A stretch of 64,000 bases of DNA from Vallitalea sp. (GTDB lineage Bacteria > Bacillota > Clostridia > Lachnospirales > Vallitaleaceae), in assembly GCF_025211055.1 (NCBI RefSeq), contig NZ_JAOARO010000035.1:1-64000 (forward strand), given 5' to 3'. The notes under the pieces are model-generated. The model had not been told where the DNA came from and ran no database searches. It was given only the letters and a program-made list of their open reading frames with translations. The translations under genes and the position numbers were made by a program. Within the stretch, counting starts at the first letter, position 1. Every line of letters begins with the position of its first letter. Positions 48,591-57,587 of the stretch are shown one piece after another.

Positions 48591-49040
48591 ATGAAAATTA
48601 AAATTAGAGCTAATTTAATTGGTGGAATATTCTTTTTACTACTTTCTGTAATTGGATGGATTTTAATTCCTTTCCAAATTCAAGTTGGTAAATCGTCTAC
48701 AACGCTGATAGATGCACAATTTATACCTAAATTAACTATGATATTAATATTTATATTTAGTATTGTTTTAATAGTTTTAAGTTTAATAAATGAGAAATAT
48801 GAAAAGTATATTGAATTAAATATTTCAAATGAACTAAAAGTGTTAATATTTTATATAATGTTAATCGGGTATGTGTTATTAATACCAATTTTAGGATATG
48901 TAATTTCATCAATGTTATTTTGTGGAGTAATGTTATTGTATTTTAAGGCAAAAAAGTGGACTTACTATATAGTTTCATTTTCTGTAGTGCTAGTTTTATC
49001 TTTTGTATTTAGTAAAGTTTTAGGTGTTCCTTTACCATAA
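48591..49040 (+). CDS. Tripartite tricarboxylate transporter small membrane subunit (TctB family)
   Basis: 149 residues with four membrane helices (about 8-25, 42-62, 80-100, 115-145). It has the TctB layout and lies 26 bases after tctC. The sequence is poorly conserved, as is normal for TctB; context makes the call. Confidence 0.85.
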   Translation: MKIKIRANLIGGIFFLLLSVIGWILIPFQIQVGKSSTTLIDAQFIPKLTMILIFIFSIVLIVLSLINEKYEKYIELNISNELKVLIFYIMLIGYVLLIPILGYVISSMLFCGVMLLYFKAKKWTYYIVSFSVVLVLSFVFSKVLGVPLP

Positions 49041-49086
49041 GTTATAACTTTATAACTGTATTATATATAAAATGATTGATTTTAGA

Positions 49087-49120
49087 ATTGACTACTATAT
49101 TATTATATATAGTAGTCAAT
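49087..49120. repeat. 14-bp perfect inverted repeat between tctB and sulfatase 2
   Basis: ATTGACTACTATAT (49087-49100) and its complement (49107-49120) around TATTAT. No T-run follows, so it is not a clear terminator; it could be an mRNA processing or stability element, or a partial terminator within the operon. Confidence 0.6.
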
Positions 49121-49171
49121 AATTAGATTAAATAACATATATAGCAATTATTATTCAAGGAGGAATTTTAT

Positions 49172-50650
49172 ATGAAAGCAGTAATGGTAATGTTTGATTC
49201 ACTAAATAAACATTATTTGTCAGCTTATGGTAATGATTGGACAATAACTCCAAACTTTAAGAGACTTGCTGAAAAAACAGTAACTTTTGATAATTTCTAT
49301 ATAGGAAGTATGCCATGTATGCCAGCTAGGCGTGAAATACATACAGGTAGATACAATTTTTTGCATAAAAGTTGGTCACCCATCGATCCATTTGATGTTT
49401 CTATGCCGGAATTATTAAAACAAAATAATATTCACACACACTTAGTGTCAGATCATTTTCATTATTGGGAAGATGGAGGTGCTACATATCACAATCGCTT
49501 CTCAACTTATGATTTTATAAGAGGCGATCAAGGTGATTTATGGAAAGGTGTTGTAGATACACCAGAAGATTTTATATATAATGAAGAATTTTCGCCTAGT
49601 TATAAGATGGTTAGACAAGACCATATCAATCGCAAATATATGAAGGATGAAAAAGAACATTATCATGTAAGAGCTTTTGAAGCAGGTATAGAATTCATGA
49701 AAACCAATATGGATTCAGACAACTGGTACTTACAACTTGAATATTTTGATCCTCATGAACCATTTTTTGCACCAGAACGTTTTCATAGATTATATGATGA
49801 TAAATTTCCTGATGAAGGATATGATCAACTACCGTATAGAGAAAGAACAGATGATAATACTAAATATATGAGTAGAGTTCAAAAAGCATATTCAGCAACA
49901 TTAACTATGTGTGATGAGTATTTAGGAAAAGTCCTAGATTTATTTGATGAAAATAATATGTGGGAAGATACAATGCTAATTGTGAATACAGATCATGGAC
50001 TTTTATTAGGTGAAAAAAACTATTTTGGGAAAAGTCATCCTAATGTTTATAATGAAATGGCAAATACACCATTTTTTATATGGGACCCAAGATGTAAGGA
50101 AAAAGCAGTAAGACGAAAAAGTTTAGCTCAAACCATTGATATAGCGCCAACCTTGTTAGAGTTCTTTGGTGTTAAGCAACCAGAAGAAATGCTTGGAGTT
50201 TCATTAAGTGACGTTATAAAAAATGATACAAAAATACATGATTATGTATTATTTGGCTATCATGGTAAGGCTGTTAATATAACTGATGGAAGATTCGTCT
50301 ATATGAGACATCCAAAAGAAGGAAATCAACCATTATATTCATATGGACTTAATTTTGCTCATATTAAGCGAATGTTTAATTTAGACGAATTAAGAAGTAT
50401 GGAACGTGAATTATTTGAAGGTTTTAAATTTACCAAAGGTGTACCTGTTATAAAAATACCGGTAACTCATAGATTTGATCCAAAAGGGTATGATAGTTTA
50501 TTATTTGATTTAAAAAACGACCCTATACAACAAAATCCAATAACTAATACAGATATAGAAAACATATTAATAGATAATATGATTAAATTAATGGAAGAAA
50601 ATGATTCACCGGTGGAACAATATGAAAGATTAAATTTATCAATAAAATAG
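49172..50650 (+). CDS. Type I sulfatase (formylglycine-dependent), sulfatase 2
   Basis: A 492-residue sulfatase with C49 in PCMPARREIHTGR (CxPxR), metal residues in VMVMFDSLNKHY (single Asp-Ser in place of Asp-Asp) and VNTDHGLLLGEKNYFGK. No signal peptide: cytoplasmic. It is only distantly similar to sulfatase 1, so the two probably remove sulfate from different positions. It sits inside the transporter gene set, between tctB and tctA, behind AAGGAGGAATTTTAT. Confidence 0.9.
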   Translation: MKAVMVMFDSLNKHYLSAYGNDWTITPNFKRLAEKTVTFDNFYIGSMPCMPARREIHTGRYNFLHKSWSPIDPFDVSMPELLKQNNIHTHLVSDHFHYWEDGGATYHNRFSTYDFIRGDQGDLWKGVVDTPEDFIYNEEFSPSYKMVRQDHINRKYMKDEKEHYHVRAFEAGIEFMKTNMDSDNWYLQLEYFDPHEPFFAPERFHRLYDDKFPDEGYDQLPYRERTDDNTKYMSRVQKAYSATLTMCDEYLGKVLDLFDENNMWEDTMLIVNTDHGLLLGEKNYFGKSHPNVYNEMANTPFFIWDPRCKEKAVRRKSLAQTIDIAPTLLEFFGVKQPEEMLGVSLSDVIKNDTKIHDYVLFGYHGKAVNITDGRFVYMRHPKEGNQPLYSYGLNFAHIKRMFNLDELRSMERELFEGFKFTKGVPVIKIPVTHRFDPKGYDSLLFDLKNDPIQQNPITNTDIENILIDNMIKLMEENDSPVEQYERLNLSIK

Positions 50651-50708
50651 AAGAGTTCCATGACTTAATAGCAAAACTACTAACATAAAGATTATGAGGT
50701 GTTAACAA

Positions 50709-52205
50709 ATGTTTGAAAATCTAGCAAGTGGATTTTTTGAATTATTAACTATAAAGAATTTTATATTTATGAACGCAGGATTATTAGTTGGTATTATTTT
50801 TGGTGCAATTCCAGGATTATCTGCTAATATCGGAATTGTTCTCTTATTACCATTTACTTTTAGTCTAAATCCTATTAATGCAATATTAATGTTGCTTGGA
50901 ATTTATTGTGGTGGTACATATGGTGGTTCAGTTGCCGCTATATTAATTGGTACTCCAGGTACTAATGCAGCTGCAGCAACATTATTGGACGGTTATCCTT
51001 TAGCTCAAAGAGGACAAGCCAACAAAGCATTAAGTATGGCTTTAACTGCGTCTACAATTGGTGGAGTAATTAGTGCTCTAATTTTATTATTTGCTGCACC
51101 AGCAATCTCCAGATTTACAATTGCTTTTGGACCACCAGAATATTTTGCTTTAGGAATATTTGGATTATCAGTTATAGCATCTGTTTGTGGAGATAATGTT
51201 ATAAAAGGAATTATATCAGGATGCTTTGGTGTATTTTTAGCAATGGTTGGATTAGATACTATGAGTGGAACTGTTAGATTTTCTTTTGGTAATATTAGAT
51301 TAATGTCTGGGCTAGGGTTAATACCTGTTTTATTGGGGCTATTTGCAATAGAAATAGTGCTTGGACATGTATATACAATTTTTAATAAAGACAATTTGGG
51401 TGATGCATCTGAAGTTGATTTGAGGGATAAGTTAGAGTTATCTGAAGTTAAACAATCTATGCCAGCTATCTTGAAAGGTACATTAATAGGAACGATTATT
51501 GGTGCCATACCAGGGATTGGAACAGGTGTTGCTTCTTTCCTTAGTTATAATGAAGCTAAAAGAACATCTAAACATCCTGAGAAATTTGGTGATGGTGCAA
51601 TAGAGGGAGTTGCTGCGCCTGAAGCAGGTAATAATGCAGTTACAGGAGCTTCTTTAATACCACTATTAACACTTGGCGTACCAGGTAGTGCTGTTGCAGC
51701 AACATTACTAGGCGCATTCATGATGCATGGTCTCGTTCCAGGACCTAATTTATTCAAAGATCAAGGCCCTATTATGTATGCAATTATGATCGGACTTGTT
51801 TTCATTAACATATTTATGTTTTTACAAGGAAAAACTTTAGTTAAATTTTTTGCTAAAGTAACTAAAGTACCAAATGCTTTATTAGTACCAATTTTATTAA
51901 TTACATGTATTGCAGGAGCTTTTTCTTATAAAAATACACTTTTTTATGTATACATTTTATTGATATTTGGTGCTCTATCATATATTATTAAAAAATTAGG
52001 ATTTCCTCCAGTTCCAATTGTATTAGGTTATATACTAGGACCAATTGTAGAGTTTAACCTAAGAAGAGCGTTAGTAATGTCTGAAGGTAGTTATTCTATA
52101 TTTTTTACAAGACCAATTAGCTTAGCATTTGTAATATTAACAGTAGCGTTTATGTATATGTTAACAAGACAACAAAGAAAGCAAAAAAAACAAAAACAAG
52201 CATAG
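50709..52205 (+). CDS. Tripartite tricarboxylate transporter large permease (TctA family)
   Basis: 498 residues with about twelve helices. The duplicated TctA signatures are visible: GAIPGLSANIGIVLLLPFTF and IYCGGTYGGSVAAILIGTPGT in the first half, GAIPGIGTGVASFLSYNEAKR and LLTLGVPGSAVAATLLGAF in the second. With TctC and TctB it makes a secondary, cation-driven importer. Terminator follows. Confidence 0.96.
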   Translation: MFENLASGFFELLTIKNFIFMNAGLLVGIIFGAIPGLSANIGIVLLLPFTFSLNPINAILMLLGIYCGGTYGGSVAAILIGTPGTNAAAATLLDGYPLAQRGQANKALSMALTASTIGGVISALILLFAAPAISRFTIAFGPPEYFALGIFGLSVIASVCGDNVIKGIISGCFGVFLAMVGLDTMSGTVRFSFGNIRLMSGLGLIPVLLGLFAIEIVLGHVYTIFNKDNLGDASEVDLRDKLELSEVKQSMPAILKGTLIGTIIGAIPGIGTGVASFLSYNEAKRTSKHPEKFGDGAIEGVAAPEAGNNAVTGASLIPLLTLGVPGSAVAATLLGAFMMHGLVPGPNLFKDQGPIMYAIMIGLVFINIFMFLQGKTLVKFFAKVTKVPNALLVPILLITCIAGAFSYKNTLFYVYILLIFGALSYIIKKLGFPPVPIVLGYILGPIVEFNLRRALVMSEGSYSIFFTRPISLAFVILTVAFMYMLTRQQRKQKKQKQA

Positions 52206-52226
52206 AAAAGGTTTGTATAATTAATT

Positions 52227-52300
52227 ACACCAAGTAGTTGGTAGGTTACTGAAAAACTTAAGACTTTTCAGTGGACTTAAGCAGTTGACTTGGTGTTTTT
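52227..52300 (+). terminator. Terminator after tctA
   Basis: Outer arms ACACCAAGT (52227-52235) and ACTTGGTGT (52288-52296), inner stem CTGAAAA/TTTTCAG, then TTTTT. It ends the sulfatase-transporter transcript and splits the locus in two. Confidence 0.8.
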
Positions 52301-52341
52301 CCTAATATATATATTAAATTAGAAAAAAGTTTAATAATATA

Positions 52342-52380
52342 TTTTCATATTGAAAATAATCATGTATAATATGATATAAC
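52342..52380 (+). promoter_or_regulatory. Promoter/operator of the DUF3604 gene, site 3
   Basis: Palindrome TTTTCA-TAT-TGAAAA (52342-52356) is the longest of the three sites, with TATAAT at 52365-52370 (17 bases after TTTTCA) and TATAAC at 52375-52380. It overlaps the probable -35 region. Confidence 0.55.
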
Positions 52381-52407
52381 ATAATAAAATTATAAGGAGT
52401 AGAATGA

Positions 52408-54294
52408 ATGAAAGAATATAAAACAAATACAGAAGATGGTATATTTGTAGTTAGTATTTGTGATGAATTGGTAGTTAATGATGAACTTGAATGGCAATTA
52501 CAATTTATCGCAAATAAAAAAATAGAGACTAATGGTAGTATTAAGATTCTTGTTCCTGCATATCAACATCAACGAAGTGAGGAATATTTACAGACATATG
52601 ATTATTGGAAACCAAATTATATATATGCTGTTGGTGAAGATGATGATATTGAAGTAAATGTGAGAATTGATAAAGTTCCATCAGCTTTTTCTCATATAAA
52701 AGATTGGGTTGATAGTAATAGAATTGCTATAGTTACGTTTCCAAATGGTCTTGAAAAAGGGGAAAAAATAAATATAAAATTTGGTGGTATTGATAGACCT
52801 TGGTTAGAGGGAGAGTGTTCACCATCAAGAGTATCACAATTTGCATATAAAATTGGTGGTACTTATCTAGAATATGAAGTTTATATAGATACTGATGGGA
52901 ATAATAATTATAAAAAGGTTGATGCTTTTCCTAAGGTGAAAATTGTGCCTGATAAAGCCGAAAAAATTATAATAACAACTAATTCAGTTGTTAGAGTAGA
53001 GGAAAAATTTATTATTAATATTAATGTAGTTGATAGATTTAATAATCCAATTATTGATTATAATACAAATTCTATAAAGTTAAATTTGATTAATTTAGAA
53101 ACAAAAGAGAATGTAGTTTTGGTAGAAGAAAATGAAGCTTTTGTTGCTAGTGTTAAAAAAGAAGGGTTTTATGAAATTACAGCAATAGATGAAGAACTAT
53201 ACGTTGAAAAAGCAGTTTTTGTATGTGATTGTTCTATGGAAAAGTTATATTGGGGTGATATTCATAATCATTCTAATCTTACAGCTAATATTAGAGACAA
53301 CGATTGCGGCGCTTCTCCAAAACAAGGTTACTTATATGCAAAAGAAGTTTCGTGTCTTGATTATATTTGTTTATCTGAGCAAACTTTTTTATTCAATGAA
53401 GATGCAAGTGTAAATATTAATAAAAAAACATGGGAAAAACTAGGAAAAGAAGCCGATAAATACTATAAAAAGGATGAATTAGTAACATTTCCAGGAGTAG
53501 AGTTGCATAGTAAGAGAGGCGATACAATTGTATTATTCAGAGACTCACTAGATAATTATTCTTATCCTTCAGAAGATGTAACAGATATTCAAGATATATG
53601 GAGTTATTATAAGGGGAAGAACTTTTTAACAATTCCACATTTTCATAGATACTGTGAAGGACGACCTAAAAAAGATCAACAAGAAAAGAAATATTCTGGA
53701 TTTGAATATAGTAATTGGGAAGAAAATAGTGAGCAAGAGGTAATATGTGAAGTATTCTCAAGTCAATGGGGAAGATTTGAAAATGAAAATCATCCAATGA
53801 TTTTAAAAGCACGAGCTAACGTAAAAGGTAATACAGTAGTTGACTTTCTGAATAATGGGAAAAAATGGGGTATTACAGCAAGTAGTGATGGACATGATGG
53901 AAAGCCGGGTTATGGTGGTATTACAGGAGTTTATGCTTCAGAAAAAACAAGAGAGAGTATTTTTAATGCTTTAAGCAATCGTAAGACTATAGCATCCACA
54001 CACCCTAGATTGATTATTAAATTTGATATTAATGGATATGATATGGGAAGTACTATAGAAAATAATAATGAAGTAAGAAACATTAATATTAAGGTTGTTG
54101 CACCAGATAAAATAAAAAAAGTAGAAATAATTAAAAATGGAGAAGTATTTATTAAAAGTGATAGTAGCGATAATTATATAAATAAAACTTTTATTGATGA
54201 TAAAGAAATAGAAAGTAATACTTATTACTATATAAGAGTTATTCTAGAAAATGGACATATAGGCTGGACTAGCCCTATCTGGTTTAATAAATAA
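52408..54294 (+). CDS. DUF3604 / PHP-fold metal-dependent protein
   Basis: A 628-residue cytoplasmic protein. Residues 1-180 and 180-270 look like beta-sandwich domains. The PHP-type core (about 278-530) has a metal-site series: GDIHNHS (D284, H286, H288), LSEQ, GVELHSKRGD, IPHFHR and SSDGHDGKPG. A small beta domain ends the protein. PHP enzymes are metal-dependent phosphoesterases or related hydrolases; DUF3604 itself has no settled function and is often seen near sulfatases. Here it begins its own transcript with the locus operator and is followed by a glucosamine-6-phosphate deaminase, so I infer a step in the same catabolic route, perhaps hydrolysis or lyase action on the imported sugar derivative. 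Confidence 0.75.
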   Translation: MKEYKTNTEDGIFVVSICDELVVNDELEWQLQFIANKKIETNGSIKILVPAYQHQRSEEYLQTYDYWKPNYIYAVGEDDDIEVNVRIDKVPSAFSHIKDWVDSNRIAIVTFPNGLEKGEKINIKFGGIDRPWLEGECSPSRVSQFAYKIGGTYLEYEVYIDTDGNNNYKKVDAFPKVKIVPDKAEKIIITTNSVVRVEEKFIININVVDRFNNPIIDYNTNSIKLNLINLETKENVVLVEENEAFVASVKKEGFYEITAIDEELYVEKAVFVCDCSMEKLYWGDIHNHSNLTANIRDNDCGASPKQGYLYAKEVSCLDYICLSEQTFLFNEDASVNINKKTWEKLGKEADKYYKKDELVTFPGVELHSKRGDTIVLFRDSLDNYSYPSEDVTDIQDIWSYYKGKNFLTIPHFHRYCEGRPKKDQQEKKYSGFEYSNWEENSEQEVICEVFSSQWGRFENENHPMILKARANVKGNTVVDFLNNGKKWGITASSDGHDGKPGYGGITGVYASEKTRESIFNALSNRKTIASTHPRLIIKFDINGYDMGSTIENNNEVRNINIKVVAPDKIKKVEIIKNGEVFIKSDSSDNYINKTFIDDKEIESNTYYYIRVILENGHIGWTSPIWFNK

Positions 54295-54335
54295 AGCATT
54301 TGTTACAAAAAATATAAAATAAGGAGTTTGGCATA

Positions 54336-55163
54336 ATGAAAGATTATTATAGCTTAAAAGAAAATGAATTAGGAGAAAATAGTAAAATTGATTTCGAGAT
54401 AATGGATACAGAAGATGATATGTATCATGATATGGCTAGGATTATGTTTGATGAGATATATGAGAATAATAAAATAGGTAAAAATACAGTATTTATTTGT
54501 CCTGTAGGCCCTATAGGCCAGTATAAAAGATTTGTAATGCTTGTTAATAAATATCGTCTTAATCTTAAAAATGTATATTTTTTCAATATGGATGAATATT
54601 TAAATGATGATATGACTATGATTGATAAGGATAATCATCTTAGTTTTAGAGGTTTTATGGAGAGAGAAGTTTATAGTAAGATTGATGATGAGTTAAATAT
54701 TCCTGCAAATCAAAGATTTTTTCCTGAACCAGGTAAAGAAAATGAGATATGGGATAAAATGGTAGAACTTGGTGGAGTTGATATATGTTTTGGTGGAGTA
54801 GGTATAAATGGTCATCTTGCATTTAATGAGCCACCAGAAACCGATGAAAATATTACTAATGATGATTTTAAAAATAAGGGCACTAGAATTTTGAAGATTT
54901 CAAGAGAAACTAGAGCTATAAATGCAGCTGGTGCTTTAGGTGGTGCTATAAATATTTTCCCAAAATGGTGTATAACTATTGGAATGAAAGAGATTCTTAG
55001 TGCTAGAAAAATTCGTTTATATATGTTTAGAGATTGGCATAGATCAGTAGTAAGACGTGCTCTTTATGGTGAGGTTGATGCACAGTTTCCTGTTAGTTTT
55101 ATTCAAGAACAAGGAGATTCAAAGATTACTATATCTAAATATGTTGCCAAAAAACCTTTTTAG
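54336..55163 (+). CDS. Glucosamine-6-phosphate deaminase/isomerase (NagB family)
   Basis: A 275-residue sugar-phosphate isomerase-fold protein with NMDEYL (catalytic aspartate) and GVGINGHLAFNEPPE (histidine and glutamate of the active site; Asn before Gly-His as in B. subtilis-type NagB). It would turn glucosamine-6-phosphate into fructose-6-phosphate and ammonia. Some extended members of this branch act on other amino-sugar phosphates. It is 41 bases after the DUF3604 gene, so probably in one operon, and is the best clue that the locus handles an amino sugar. Confidence 0.85.
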   Translation: MKDYYSLKENELGENSKIDFEIMDTEDDMYHDMARIMFDEIYENNKIGKNTVFICPVGPIGQYKRFVMLVNKYRLNLKNVYFFNMDEYLNDDMTMIDKDNHLSFRGFMEREVYSKIDDELNIPANQRFFPEPGKENEIWDKMVELGGVDICFGGVGINGHLAFNEPPETDENITNDDFKNKGTRILKISRETRAINAAGALGGAINIFPKWCITIGMKEILSARKIRLYMFRDWHRSVVRRALYGEVDAQFPVSFIQEQGDSKITISKYVAKKPF

Positions 55164-55391
55164 ATAGATTTTCATAGTCTTTAGTATCCTCCTTATGTTG
55201 GAATTTATAACATTAGTAGTCTTTAGTAAAATATATTTGTAATATGATTATTTATACTTACAATAAATTCTAACACCCAAACAAATAATCTGCTATAATA
55301 TATTACATAAAAGTGGTTGCAGTGAAATTAGTAAATATATAATTAGAATTTGTTAAGCAACAGGGATAACAAGCATTAGGAGGAAAATCAA

Positions 55392-56588
55392 ATGTTTAAA
55401 ATTGAAAATAAAGGGAAATCTCAAATAAAATCTAGAAATAGAATAAAAATATATAGTTATATCTTAAAAAATGGTCCTGTTTCAAGAACTGATTTAGAAA
55501 AAAAATTAGGGATTTCTGCTCCTTCTGTATCAAGAATAGTAGAAAATTTAAAAAAGGAAAAGTTAATTAGAGAAATTGGCAAAGAGGAAACAAGTGTTGG
55601 TAGAAAACCAATAAAATTAGTGATAAATAAAAATGCAAGATATATAGTTGGTATTAGTATTACTAAGACAAAAATATATATATGTATAACTAATCTAGGT
55701 GCAGATATAATATATAGAAATATAAATAGACTTGATGAAATTGAGTCAGAAAAGGATTTATTAAATGCAATTGATAGACTTATTACCAGTTCGTTAAATA
55801 TTACTAAAATACAAAAAGAATTAATTCTGGGAATTGGTATAGCTTCAAGAGGAATTGTTGATTATAATACTGGTACTATATTAAGATGCTATTTTAATTA
55901 TTATAAAGAACCTATTAGAAATATTAAGGTAAAAGACTTTCTACAAAGCAGATATAACTGTGAAGTTATTATTGACAACAATATAAACGTTGAGTTATTT
56001 GGAAACTTTTTCTTGTCTAATAATATTAAAGATAATAAGAAGAATAATATCTTATATATTTATATGGGAGAAGGTGTTGGTGGCAGTATTATATGTAATA
56101 ATGAACTTGTAAGAGGAAAAAATAATATTGCTGGAAGAATAAGTCATATGATAGTTGACCCTAATGGTGTTTTATGTAATTGTGGTGGTAAAGGACACTT
56201 AGAAGCATATGTATCCAAGTCTGCAATTGAAAAACAATACTTAGAAATCAAAAAGATAAAAGATAGTGAGATTAATATTTTTGAAATTTGTAAAATGGGT
56301 AATAATGGAGATAAAGTTTGTACTGATATAATAGATGATGTATTAGAAAAATTAGCTTTTGCTATAGCTAACTTACAAATTATCATTAGCCCTAATACAA
56401 TAATTTTAGCAGGTGAAATTTTTGATTACTATGATTGTGCATTAGAAAAATTAAATGAAAAGTTACAAAGTATAATATTTGATAAGAGATTATATGGAGT
56501 AGAATTAATTATTCGCCCTAAAAAAGATATTATGTTTGATCATAGCGCAACTGCTTTAATTATGAATAAAATATTTACAGTAGAATAG
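55392..56588 (+). CDS. ROK-family transcriptional repressor
   Basis: 398 residues: N-terminal MarR-like winged helix (about 14-75; SRTDLEKKLGISAPSVSRIVENL) and a ROK sugar-sensor domain. It is not a kinase: the phosphate loop DxGxT is lost (GISITKTK) and the catalytic aspartate of ENDAN is N197 (DNNIN). The zinc site has H252, C262 and C264, with H269 where the third cysteine is usual. NagC/XylR-like function is expected: sugar binding releases DNA. It is the natural candidate to bind the TTTCA-N3-TGAAA sites upstream. Separate promoter region; start behind TTAGGAGGAAAATCA. Confidence 0.9.
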   Translation: MFKIENKGKSQIKSRNRIKIYSYILKNGPVSRTDLEKKLGISAPSVSRIVENLKKEKLIREIGKEETSVGRKPIKLVINKNARYIVGISITKTKIYICITNLGADIIYRNINRLDEIESEKDLLNAIDRLITSSLNITKIQKELILGIGIASRGIVDYNTGTILRCYFNYYKEPIRNIKVKDFLQSRYNCEVIIDNNINVELFGNFFLSNNIKDNKKNNILYIYMGEGVGGSIICNNELVRGKNNIAGRISHMIVDPNGVLCNCGGKGHLEAYVSKSAIEKQYLEIKKIKDSEINIFEICKMGNNGDKVCTDIIDDVLEKLAFAIANLQIIISPNTIILAGEIFDYYDCALEKLNEKLQSIIFDKRLYGVELIIRPKKDIMFDHSATALIMNKIFTVE

Positions 56589-56626
56589 TTATATATAAGA
56601 AATTCAAAAAATAGATTGAAAAGAAG

Positions 56627-56664
56627 AGCCAAAAAGTTGAAGTAAAAATCAATTTTTTGGCTTT
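56627..56664 (+). terminator. Terminator of the ROK gene
   Basis: AGCCAAAAAGTTGA (56627-56640) with TCAATTTTTTGGCT (56649-56662), one G-U pair, short T tail. Confidence 0.7.
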
Positions 56665-56824
56665 ATCAATGTTCAGATAAAACGTATAGAAGAATCTAAT
56701 AGAGTACGAATGAATTGATTGAACGGGGATATAAAGAAAAGTATATGTGATATTGATAATTATTATTGTTTGAGGTATACTTAATGGGGAAAGAGTTTTA
56801 ATATATTTTAAATGGGGGAATATT

Positions 56825-57436
56825 ATGAATATTAAACAAGCACAAAAGGTTCTAAAGTTATCCAATGAAGTGATTAAAAAAAATATAGGCAAAGAAAAAA
56901 TGCAAGAATTTATCAATCAAACATTAATAAATTACAGAAATATTGAACCATATGCTAGGAAGTACAAACAGAATTTAAATAAAAAGAATTTTAACTATGG
57001 TGTATTGGGACTTTCCATGTATAGAACATTAAGAGATGATTTTAGAATGGAACAAGAAACATCTGTTAATATTTTGACAGAACTATTAAAAGGTATAACT
57101 GCAAAGGTTATAGAAAGCTCTAGAATTACACTATTTTTCATTTCTAAAACTTCAAAATATAAATTTATAAAAAAATTATTAGAGAAAAACATGTATTCTC
57201 TTACTGAACCAAATGGCTGGAAAATGAAAAGATGTAAGTCAGATGCATATATTGCTTTTGATATATGTAAATGTGGATTATATGATTGGTTAGTAGAACA
57301 AGGAGCAGAAGAAATATGTGTTGCATTTTGTGAAACAGATTATGTTAGTGCAAAATATATGAAAGATATTAAATTTGTTAGAAATAAGACTATTGCAAGT
57401 GGGTGTAAAGTTTGTGATTTTAGATATTATAAATAA
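56825..57436 (+). CDS. L-2-amino-thiazoline-4-carboxylate hydrolase-family protein
   Basis: 203 residues. The pattern of a helical N-terminus followed by WKMKRCKSDAYIAFDICKCGLYDW, CVAFCETDY and a closing SGCKVCDFRY matches the ATC hydrolase family (first known from bacterial L-cysteine production from ATC). Members in Clostridia are common and mostly of unknown substrate. Cysteines at the end may bind metal. Single gene; start behind a weak TGGGGGAATATT. Confidence 0.7.
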   Translation: MNIKQAQKVLKLSNEVIKKNIGKEKMQEFINQTLINYRNIEPYARKYKQNLNKKNFNYGVLGLSMYRTLRDDFRMEQETSVNILTELLKGITAKVIESSRITLFFISKTSKYKFIKKLLEKNMYSLTEPNGWKMKRCKSDAYIAFDICKCGLYDWLVEQGAEEICVAFCETDYVSAKYMKDIKFVRNKTIASGCKVCDFRYYK

Positions 57437-57466
57437 ACGATGATAAGATAATAAAGGAGTATGATT

Positions 57467-57541
57467 ATGTACAAATATGTTTTAATAGCATTTCTCTTAT
57501 CAATGTTAATTGGATGTACTGTAAATGAGCAATCATTATAA
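57467..57541 (+). CDS. 24-residue lipoprotein-like peptide
   Basis: ATG 57467 behind AAAGGAGTATGATT encodes a peptide with a basic start, a hydrophobic core and a lipobox LIGC (C17), followed by just TVNEQSL and a stop. It may be a real micro-lipoprotein or the 5' end of a broken lipoprotein gene; the following 46 bases hold no continuation in any frame that I can support. Confidence 0.45.
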   Translation: MYKYVLIAFLLSMLIGCTVNEQSL

Positions 57542-57587
57542 CCATTAAGTAAAATATAATAAATATTTATTCCTATAGGAGGTATTT

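Noticed and set aside
54780..54850. Asn in place of Asp before Gly-His in the NagB motif (GVGINGHLAFNEP), taken at first as a lost catalytic residue
   Set aside because: Firmicute NagB proteins such as that of B. subtilis have the same Asn, so it is normal for the subgroup.
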